Position numbers and translations under genes: made by a program. From positions 64,689,201-64,753,200 of the forward strand of contig OZ038422.1 of assembly GCA_964036155.1 (NCBI GenBank): a stretch of 64,000 bases of DNA. The letters run 5' to 3'. The stretch is from Diploscapter coronatus (Eukaryota > Nematoda > Chromadorea > Rhabditida > Rhabditidae). Below the pieces are notes generated by a model. The model was not told where the DNA came from and made no database searches. It saw nothing but the letters and a program-made list of their open reading frames with translations. Positions 57,601-64,000 of the stretch are shown one piece after another. Position 1 is the stretch's first letter. Every line of letters begins with the position of its first letter.

Positions 57601-60600
57601 ACTCTTTCGGATCTTTGAGGGTGGTCTTTGTCGAGTTTTTTCGCTTCTGTTTTTGCAGTTTTTGAGCTGTCACTGAGTGGGGCCTTTTTATTTTGCGACG
57701 AAAGGCCGAAAACATCGAAATATGGTTCTCTGAAAATGACGCTTTGTGAAGAACATTTGTAAACAAATTGGATTTTTGCAAAAATTAGCTAAATTTTTGA
57801 AATCAAGCATTTTTCTAACTTTACAACAAACTGATCTTCATCATTTTTATAAAGCAAAAGGTTGATCTTCACGAACTTGTTCGATTAAATATCCAAAAAT
57901 TCACGATTCCAAAAATATTTTTAGAATATCATACATCAATTTCGATAGAAATGTAGGCCTAAATGCGTCATCGTAAAATAGGGAAATTTCCCCGGTTTTC
58001 TCGATAAACCCCCTTTCTGAATCACGCTAAAATTGTATGCGCTTTATTTAAAGCTGGGACATATGAATAGTCGAATTAAGCTTGGATATAGGCGTACGAA
58101 ATCTGGGGTATGTGAAAAATTAGAGATATAAAATTTTTACTAAATATTAAAGGAATTAATTTACAAAAATCCACTTAAAGAATTTCGTACCTCGTTCTTT
58201 TAGCTAGCATATAAAATAAAATAAAAAAGTTTCTAGTTTGCACAAGTTTGCAAAAATTTCTACATTTCTCCTCGAAACTCTGAAAATTGCAAATAGCTCA
58301 AATATAAAGCGTGTGAATTGTTCACCATTTCAATCAGATTTGTTTATCGATAAATGTGGCATCGAATATTCTACGAAAACGTGTCATGCTTCGCCCTTTG
58401 AATTGATACATATTGAATTTGCAAAAAGCTGGTGTTTAGAATTTTAGTTGTAAACAGTAAAAATTCGAATGATTTCATAGGTTTCAGATTTTTTATGCTT
58501 TTTAGTCCAATTGTAGCTCTCTAATTTATCGCATATTTTTAAAATTTAATCTAGTAAAAAATAAAAATTTTCAACTTCAAGCAATAACTTTCAAAAATAT
58601 TGAAACGGGATTTTTCGGCTGAATTTTCAAGGATCTAATTTTGATATCTTTATCATAGTTTTATTCATTTTTATCGATCGACAATTTCTTTGCGAGAAAT
58701 TTCGACATCGTCAATCAAAGATCTTTTTCGCCATCAGACAAAGACGTTGACTTCTCTTAATCTTTTTCTCTACCAGGCATAAAACATTGACTCCGTCAAT
58801 CTTTGACTCTCGAACAACCCTTTTCCCCGTCTAGCAAAAACGCACATAGTTCTTCTTCATCAATTGGTTTTTGTTATCTTTCCCTTGTCTCTTAATTTAA
58901 CGTACTATTTCTCTTGTTTCTCTTCGTTTCTAATACTATTTCCTTATCTTTCTCTAAGGTCTCTAAAATTATTCTTATCTCTAATCGCATAGACAATGCC
59001 CAGCCAGCTGTCATTTGCTATCTTTCTTTTTTTCTCCTCTCTCTCTTTAGCATTATTCTTTTCTTCTCCCACTTTCCCACACTATTTTTTCAGCTTTATC
59101 TCATTAACCCGAACAATTTCCAAAGTATCTCAGGTTTGCGAAATTCCGCTTATTTTTCAAAACAAACCTATTTTTCTCTATTACCTTGAAAGTCTCTTCC
59201 CGTGTTGAGAGATAGGCGAGCAAAACCGTTTGGGATATCGGAGTTATTTACTCTTGTTTATGATGCAATCTCGTTCAAAATCTATTGATCATCACGTGAA
59301 GTTGGCTCGTTTTCGTTCTATAGCGCATGGATTTTTTGGATTTATTGCGATTTTTGCTGATCTTGGATCAGATGATTTTTTGAATTTTACGAGATTTAAT
59401 TTTAATATTTTTACTTTCTGCAGTAGTTATGTCATCCGCACCATCTTAGAACCACATCTTTTGAGTCCTAGATTTCTAAAACTTACACAATTTTTGAATG
59501 TTCCAGGTTTTTCGGCTTTTGTTTTGAGGTCATGCATTTTGATTTAATACGCATGTGTGAATTTATCGTTCTCGAGCCAATTATCGAAATTTTTTTGAAA
59601 GAGATCAACAATTTCTGGAAGGATCATTTGTTCTAAAAAGATATCGAAATTTCTAGATGCTGGATGACCTAATAATTGACGAGATTTTGTCACTCGAGCA
59701 AGAGCAAGAGCAACGCCATCGCACCGGCAAGCCGGTTAGTATCTTGAAAATTATATCAGACGGTTTTCCGAGGGTTACCTTATAACATAGACGAGAGTAT
59801 GGAGGGGAAAGAGTTGCTAAATATAATATTGGACGGTTTTCCGGGACTATAGCTTATCATTGGATTAGAGCAATTTTTTTAAAATGGAATATCAAAAGTT
59901 CAAAGTCCCCTTTCTGTACTTGCTAAGGACATTTCATGCCCTGATGCAATTTCGTCCCAATCTCTTGGTTTTTTTCTCGAACGTTGGTCTGTTTTGAACG
60001 AACTTTTTCCGAGCGCCAATTTCGAAACCAGTTTTCTAAATTTTTAGACGGGGCAACTTTTACATTTCAAGAGAATTTTTGTTGGGAAAAAGTAAAATTA
60101 TGGGGGCAATAATTAATTTCATGGGGTTCGTATAGTGAACTTTCAAGATAAGATGGTCTAAAATTGAAAATTCTAGAAAACAGAAAATTGTCTCTTAGGG
60201 CATAGTAAATTTTTAATTCAATCGCGCCTTTTATCCTCTGATGCTTCTCTGAAATTCAATTAATTAAATGTACGCTATGTCTGGGAGACTTGCTGAGAAA
60301 GTAATTAGCATAATTAAATAATTCCGATAATAAGCGCAAATAAAAGTATCACTTTCACAAAACTGCATGCATTTTATTACTTTTTAAGATAAGGCAAAAA
60401 TATATTGTCAATGACTGATTATTTGAGTATTTTAAAGATTAGAGATCATTAAATTTTTGAGAGGTCAGCAAATGAAAAAAGTCGAAAAACGTCCATCCGA
60501 ATTCTTTTCGTTGCCCATCATTTTGTATTGTAACAAACGGCGAAAAACGACGCAAAAAATGAGCTTCGGAATCTTCTCATTTCGACGAAAAATGCACAGA

Positions 60601-63600
60601 AAAACCCCGAAAGTTCCCGTGTATTTTTACTGATAAGATTTTTGAAAATTTATATTTCGGCTGGTTTTCAAATTTTTAAACCATATTCTTTAGCATTATA
60701 CCTTGATTTAAACAAATATTGGTCTTTGATGATCCAATGCTATTGAAAATTCAAAATAACTTACCTAAATTTTATTCAAAGGATTTTTTTCCTCTTTTCT
60801 CATACAATTCTCTTTTCATAACTGTAAACACTGAATTTCAAAACGCAAAAATCGCTTTGAAAGCGGATAGGCAGATAAAAAAAATTGGGAAAATCATAAA
60901 AAAGTGAGAGAGCGAAAAAGACGCAAAGCAAATTGTCGATCGATTTTTCTGAATCGAAAAATTTTCAAACAAATTTAAAGCGCTGATTCTGAAAGAAATT
61001 TTCAAAGATCTATTATTAATAGAAAATTGAAATATTGGATCTGGTTGAACTTCAAAATTTTGACTTAAATCTCTTGGGAATTTTTTTAGATTAGTGATCC
61101 GTTTAATAAGATATATAAATAAAAAAAATGATTAAAAATTTAAATAAAATTTAAAAAGATAATAAAAAATAATCGATTTTCAGATGTCCGTGCCATATTC
61201 GAACTCTTGCGCTGATAATCTGACGCAACTTACTGGCTCCGGCCAGACGAATGCAAGGAACATTGGCGGAGGCAGTTCTGGAGGGTCGGGTCATTCGGGA
61301 AGTCCGATCACCATTCCGGGCAACATCAACACCAATTTCCGACAGGCAAGGATTTAAATCAACTATTTTTAGCCTTAGGATTTTGTATTTTATTCTTCTT
61401 CTTCTTCTTCTCGTATTTCATTATTAAGTCACTCCAGATAGGCTGAAGATTTTTTTTTCATTTTTTATGTTTCGAACTTTTAAAAATATGATTAGATGTT
61501 TAGAATTTGATGCCATCTTGATAGTTGAACAGACGTTGGAAGTTTGTCGATCCGATATAAGGCTCTTCATTGTCTAATGCTCTCTTATCCATAATGACGA
61601 ATAGCTAATTGAGAGTAGGCTACGATATTTCTCAGCAGGATTCAAATATCGGATCGACAGACTTCCGTCTGCAGCTGAATAGTACATTGAAAATGTCGAA
61701 CTTCTTAATATGGCGAATTTTATGAAATTTTTCATAAAATGACTGAGCTAAGCATCGAAAAACTACCAACTTATCCGAAATTCTTGATCTGACAGTAACC
61801 ACTATCAACAATTATAAAAGTTTTAAAAATCAATTAAAAAATTAGAATAAAATCGATTTTTCAGGTAGTCTCATCGTCCGCTCCGACCTCCTCAATTGAC
61901 ATGGACCAAATGCTTTTGGCTGCACAAGGAGGGGATCCCTCGGATGAATATTACAGAGATAGAAGGAAGAAGGATATTCATAATATGAGTGGGTTTTAGT
62001 TTGATTCGTTTTAAAAATTAGAATATGATGCTGTAGCTAAAGTAGCTCTAATTATGAAATATTTGCAACAAAACGAATGCTGAAAATACATGTTTCAGTT
62101 GAGCGCCGTCGACGATACAATATTAACGACCGTATCAAGGAACTTGGACACATGCTGCCGAAGGCTTCCGCTGAGTAAGAATTTCTTATTTTATTGAAAA
62201 TTTAAATGAAGACAGCCTTTTTCGTAATATCCTTCACATGATAAGTAGTATTTTCATCAAAAGACACTCTTTTATGATTTTTCATTGAAAATTTAGATGT
62301 AGATCAGCTTTCCCTCAATTTTGATCATAGTATTGCTCATACTTTTTACTTCGAATGAGAAAGTGCCATGATTTTTGATGAAGATCATCTTATTTCTTGT
62401 CATTCTTCTATAAAAAATCTCAAAGGTTCTATTTTAAATTGAACGTTCAGAAAATCCCATATTCAAAGTGTTCAATCTAGGGACATGAAGCTGAATAAGG
62501 GGACGATTCTGAAGGCCTCGTGCGAGTACATCCGAAGCCTCCAGAAGGAGAAGGACGCCATGGCGCGCCAGCAGCAGCAGAGTCACCAATACCAGCAGTA
62601 CGCCAAACAGTATGCCGATCGGGTTAAGGTAGGGATTACTGTTATAGTTTGTCTTCCAGACCTAGGAAGACTTTCAGCCAGAGCAAAAAAATTATAGAGG
62701 AGGGGGCCCGCAATTGCAGATTTTTCTATATCGGGCTAAAGAATATTGGGTTCGCAATAAGATTTTTTGCTGAATACTTTGTATTAAGAGGGGTCCGCAC
62801 GAAATATCTGGCTCAAACCCTTCCTAGGTCTGTTTGCTCCTTTAGGATTTTAAATTTGAACACGTGTTATGCCCTATCAAAGAACAGGAATTTCATATCT
62901 TTAATGCCTATATTTTCGAAACATAACATGAGGCGTTTCATTAAAATCTATTCAAGGATTATTTTGAAGCATATTTGAGCAACTAATTTTAGGAACTCGA
63001 AGAAATGCTGCATCGACACGGCATTCAGGTGCCCCCGAGCCAATTGCCACCAGTGCCGAGAATGGCCGACAAACCCATCAAGCAGGAGCCCGAAGAGCAG
63101 TCCAGTCCCAACCAGACCACGCCTTGCGGATCATTGGTAAGTTCACTCTTTGAATTTTTTGTTAAAATTGAAGATTATATAGGTTTAAAATTTTATTATC
63201 TTTCACTGAAGCGTTGTCGCATCAGATAGTAGATTAAAGCTTTTAGTAATGAATAATGAAGAAAACCCAAATATTTAGCATAGGCTTCAAAGAATTACCA
63301 CTTCATTGCACCGCTTTTAAATCTAATAAGCCGAGCAAGAGATTGTTTCATGAAAACTAAAATCTGCAAATTGATAAAGATGAAATTGTTATTTTCAGTC
63401 CTCGGGGTTTATGTCCCAACTGTCAGACGGCACGGCCGCCATGCAAATTACAAGCCCTCTCGGAGGCCAGGTACAGAATTTTAAACAAATTTCCAGTCTT
63501 AATTTTTAAACCTATCTAAAATTTAAAAATTTCTACCCTTAATTTTTTAAAAGTTTAACTCTTAATTAAAAAAATCGAAAGATAAACTTTAGCGAGGTCA

Positions 63601-64000
63601 GCCCATGCCGATTCCTTCACACGGAAGTGATAGCTATTATTCGGTCGGAAGCACCAGTCCTCCGGAATACGGTAATTTCCTATTGATCATTAAAAATTAG
63701 CATAATTAGTTTTCATCTTTTTTCTATGTTTTAGCATAATGATAAATAGATCTAATGATATGCCAAAGTGATACAACTGAAAATTCAGATCAATTTTCGA
63801 TCATTTTGAGTTAGGTTTCGAAATTTTTGACTAGAAGCAGTATTATTGAATGTGATCTTCATATCACGTGGGGATGAAATAAATTACTCAATTAAAAATT
63901 TTCAATTACTCGAATTATAGGTACGCCCCAGAATTGGCGCGATATACAGCACCAGCAACAACAGGGGTTTCCCGACCTTATGATGGACGACATTTCAACT
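25440..64000 (+). CDS. hlh-30: HLH-30 (TFEB/MITF/TFE family bHLH-zipper), whole locus, 3' end outside window
   Basis: Transcription factor of the MiT/TFE family that binds E-boxes of lysosome and autophagy genes. The locus spans over 38.5 kb here, with five upstream coding blocks (25440-27622, 28967-29086, 34036-34257, 38948-39229, 55164-55813) and a shared core from 59657 to the edge. Every block boundary is phase 0, so the 5' blocks can join the core in any combination. At least 25440, 28967, 34036 and 55164 look like alternative first exons, as in vertebrate MITF and TFEB. The largest intron (39230-55163, 15.9 kb) holds no supported exon and is filled with AT-rich DNA and GAGAAATAGTATGG repeats. 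Which blocks are co-spliced cannot be decided from sequence. Confidence 0.93.
28673..28691 (+). promoter_or_regulatory. GGCCACGCCCAC box upstream of first exon B
   Basis: 19-mer GGCCACGCCCACTTTTCCC, identical at 33267-33285. It sits about 280 bp before the ATG of block B. The core resembles a KLF/SP1 GC box. A promoter role is inference. Confidence 0.35.
28967..29086 (+). CDS. hlh-30: hlh-30 alternative first exon B
   Basis: 40 codons, [19 protein letters not shown]..., ending at donor ACG|GTAGGT in phase 0. No convincing pyrimidine-AG acceptor precedes the ATG (only GACTAG), which favours a transcription-start exon. GC content and codon use stand out against the flanks. The sequence is Asn/Gln-rich and has no recognised domain. 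Confidence 0.6.
33267..33285 (+). promoter_or_regulatory. GGCCACGCCCAC box upstream of first exon C
   Basis: Second exact copy of the 19-mer, about 750 bp before the ATG at 34036. Confidence 0.3.
34036..34257 (+). CDS. hlh-30: hlh-30 alternative first exon C
   Basis: 74 codons, [20 protein letters not shown]...[19 protein letters not shown], ending PSQ|GTAGAT in phase 0. There is no acceptor immediately upstream, so it probably starts a transcript. The codon-biased GC content and non-repetitive protein support a real exon. The acidic/aromatic segment YDDEPYES could be an activation or docking region; this is a guess. Confidence 0.7.
36746..36811 (-). ncRNA. Candidate 21U-RNA locus in hlh-30 intron
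   Basis: Minus-strand TATGTTTCA at 36811-36803; CATT places the predicted 5' U at 36766, spacing 37. Confidence 0.35.
38719..38784 (-). ncRNA. Candidate 21U-RNA locus upstream of hlh-30 block D
   Basis: Minus-strand TATGTTTCAG at 38784-38775; CGCT places the predicted 5' U at 38739, spacing 37. Confidence 0.35.
38948..39229 (+). CDS. hlh-30: hlh-30 block D (2 exons)
   Basis: Exons 38948-39022 ([21 protein letters not shown]...) and 39143-39229 ([20 protein letters not shown]...), 54 codons, both phase 0 at each end. The first exon begins with ATGATG right after a TTTTTAG acceptor, so it can serve as an internal exon after block C or as a trans-spliced start. MMERG also occurs at the end of block A exon 2 (26096-26110). 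Confidence 0.72.
40040..40640. repeat. Cluster of AAATAGTATGG purine repeats in the 15.9-kb hlh-30 intron
   Basis: Cores at about 40070, 40374, 40417 and 40602, embedded in GAGAGAAAAGATAG-type purine tracts. A GC-richer spacer (AAACGCGCTCGCAGACAGAC) lies near 40478-40497. All cores here share the plus orientation. Confidence 0.65.
43213..43279 (-). ncRNA. Candidate 21U-RNA locus in the 15.9-kb hlh-30 intron
   Basis: Minus-strand TATGTTTCA at 43279-43271; TGGT places the predicted 5' U at 43233, spacing 38. Confidence 0.35.
44500..45070. repeat. Foldback repeat cluster in the hlh-30 intron
   Basis: One plus core (about 44516, GGGGAAATAGTATGGAAAAT) faces at least five minus cores (about 44620, 44665, 44690, 44788, 44998). 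The intervening GC-richer insert GGAGGCGCGTTGGCGAAGGG is near 44740. The 132-145-codon frames overlapping this stretch are translated repeat. Confidence 0.65.
45818..45837. repeat. (TGC)n microsatellite
   Basis: Six and two-thirds perfect TGC units in non-coding intron sequence. Confidence 0.9.
47652..47717. repeat. GC-rich perfect hairpin
   Basis: CGTCCCGCCCCC at 47652-47663 pairs exactly with GGGGGCGGGACG at 47706-47717 around a 42-nt loop. It is a 12-bp all-strong stem in AT-rich surroundings, in the large hlh-30 intron. Confidence 0.6.
50100..50370. repeat. Repeat pair with GAGAAATAGTATGG cores
   Basis: Cores near 50181 (GAGAAATAGTATGGGAAAG) and 50316 (GAGAAATAGTATGGAAG), separated by a GC-richer segment with ACAGACGGCATCACAAACTC. 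The two cores are in direct orientation about 135 bp apart. Confidence 0.6.
51354..51367. promoter_or_regulatory. CLEAR-like E-box palindrome in hlh-30 intron
   Basis: CCTTCACGTGAAGG is a perfect 14-bp palindrome containing TCACGTGA, the E-box type bound by TFEB/HLH-30. It lies 3.8 kb before the first exon at 55164, so autoregulation of that promoter is possible. One such octamer could occur by chance in 64 kb. Confidence 0.35.
52810..53400. repeat. Foldback repeat with CGTACTATTTCTC cores
   Basis: Purine-rich start (GAGAGCGGAAAAGACGCAGACAG) followed by pyrimidine tracts with cores at about 52935, 53060, 53148 and 53308. GC-richer inserts are GCCGTACCGCAGACGGC near 52991 and GTGGGCGTGGTTTGCG near 53190. 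The apparent 140-173-codon frames are repeat translation. Confidence 0.65.
54390..54570. other. GC-richer island of unknown nature
   Basis: About 180 bp near TGTTGCGGTGAGACGAG and AAGCCGACCGCCCAGCCC stand out from the flanks by base composition and lack of low complexity. The 80-codon minus frame has no family resemblance I recognise. It could be a retroelement LTR scrap or a regulatory block. Confidence 0.25.
55164..55813 (+). CDS. hlh-30: hlh-30 block E, proximal alternative first exon plus linker exon
   Basis: Exon 55164-55466 encodes 101 residues beginning [19 protein letters not shown], then a Ser/Thr run and a basic stretch ([19 protein letters not shown], then [16 protein letters not shown]). 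Exon 55724-55813 ([17 protein letters not shown]...) follows; both are phase 0. No acceptor precedes the ATG, so it likely starts a transcript. An internal ATG at 55206 (MAPSVVLQ) is a plausible alternative start. Several SP/TP sites could be kinase targets. The second exon may be shared by the longer isoforms. Confidence 0.75.
59292..59299. promoter_or_regulatory. Second TCACGTGA E-box
   Basis: An exact TCACGTGA octamer 358 bp upstream of the core exon at 59657. Related CACGTG sites lie at 62861 and 63865. CACGTG alone is expected several times by chance at this base composition. Confidence 0.3.
59657..64000 (+). CDS. hlh-30: hlh-30 shared core: activation motif, basic region, HLH, zipper
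   Basis: Exons: 59657-59734, 61184-61345, 61865-61988, 62099-62174, 62481-62628, 62993-63136, 63399-63470, 63593-63671, 63921-64000 (cut by the edge); 321 codons in frame. Exon 1 ([15 protein letters not shown]) matches the MiT/TFE acidic activation motif IDDVIDEIISLES. Exon 2 starts [15 protein letters not shown], alignable to TFEB VTSSSCPADLTQ, where the Ser before Cys is the mTORC1/14-3-3 site S211. Basic region [21 protein letters not shown] has the E-box-contacting His-Glu-Arg-Arg pattern. Helix 2 is [20 protein letters not shown], then a Gln-rich linker and the zipper [15 protein letters not shown]. The tail has KQEPEEQS, a possible sumoylation site (ψKxE-like). The 61346 donor is GC, not GT. 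Confidence 0.97.
61346..61347 (+). other. Non-canonical GC splice donor in hlh-30
   Basis: The exon ending ...NFRQ is followed by CAG|GCAAGG. No usable GT lies nearby, reading on gives a stop within a few codons, and the next exon resumes in phase 0 at 61865. CAG|GCAAG is the strong consensus expected for GC-AG introns. Confidence 0.75.
61530..61671. repeat. Intronic inverted repeat, 26-29-nt arms
   Basis: Arm 61530-61558 (GGAAGTTTGTCGATCCGATAT at its end) pairs with 61646-61671 (ATATCGGATCGACAGACTTCC) around an 87-nt loop, with a second small CTCTC/GAGAG pairing inside. It looks like a miniature foldback element in the intron before the bHLH exons. Confidence 0.6.
62657..62832. repeat. Intronic inverted repeat ending CAGACCTAGGAAG
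   Basis: CAGACCTAGGAAG at 62657-62669 and its exact complement at 62820-62832, with pairing continued by AGCCAGA / TCTGGCT. The loop of about 125 nt has GGGGGCCCGC and GGGGTCCGC blocks. Consistent with a small TIR element lying between the helix 2 and zipper exons. Confidence 0.6.

Overview
This is nuclear DNA from a nematode, most likely a Rhabditina (clade V) species. The grounds are AT-rich sequence, many short introns with the nematode TTTTCAG acceptor, several acceptors just upstream of start codons that look like spliced-leader sites, and protein families whose exons assemble without a frame break. I cannot name the species. The introns are long for Caenorhabditis elegans.

Layout. (1) 107-3815, minus: 5' part of phosphorylase kinase regulatory subunit beta (PHKB); the rest lies beyond the left edge. 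(2) 4006-5790, plus: complete MCTS1, divergent from PHKB across about 190 bp. (3) 5791-12395: long intergenic stretch with no supported gene, a miRNA-like hairpin and purine/pyrimidine repeats. (4) 12396-18263: a 5.9-kb terminal-inverted-repeat element with a 9-bp target duplication, holding nested foldbacks and a decayed mariner remnant. (5) 18392-22819, plus: complete SH2D4-type SH2 adaptor gene; the element ends 15 bp before its first splice acceptor. (6) 25440 to the right edge, plus: a very large TFEB/MITF-family bHLH-zipper gene (hlh-30 type) with at least four alternative 5' ends, every known block in phase 0, and a shared core from 59657 onward. Its introns (up to 16 kb) carry dozens of copies of a foldback repeat with the core GAGAAATAGTATGG.

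The genes do not form an obvious pathway. PHKB (glycogen breakdown), MCTS1 (translation re-initiation) and hlh-30 (starvation, lysosome and autophagy control) all touch nutrient state, but that is only a remark.

The strongest unexpected signal is a strand-biased motif, TAWGTTTCA. It lies antisense to the host gene in 17 of 18 places found by eye, and in 10 of those 17 a YRNT tetranucleotide places its T exactly 37 or 38 nt downstream. This is the architecture of nematode 21U-RNA (piRNA) transcription units, and it suggests that introns of these active genes host dispersed antisense piRNA loci. Coordinates come from hand reading and should be right to within one or two bases.
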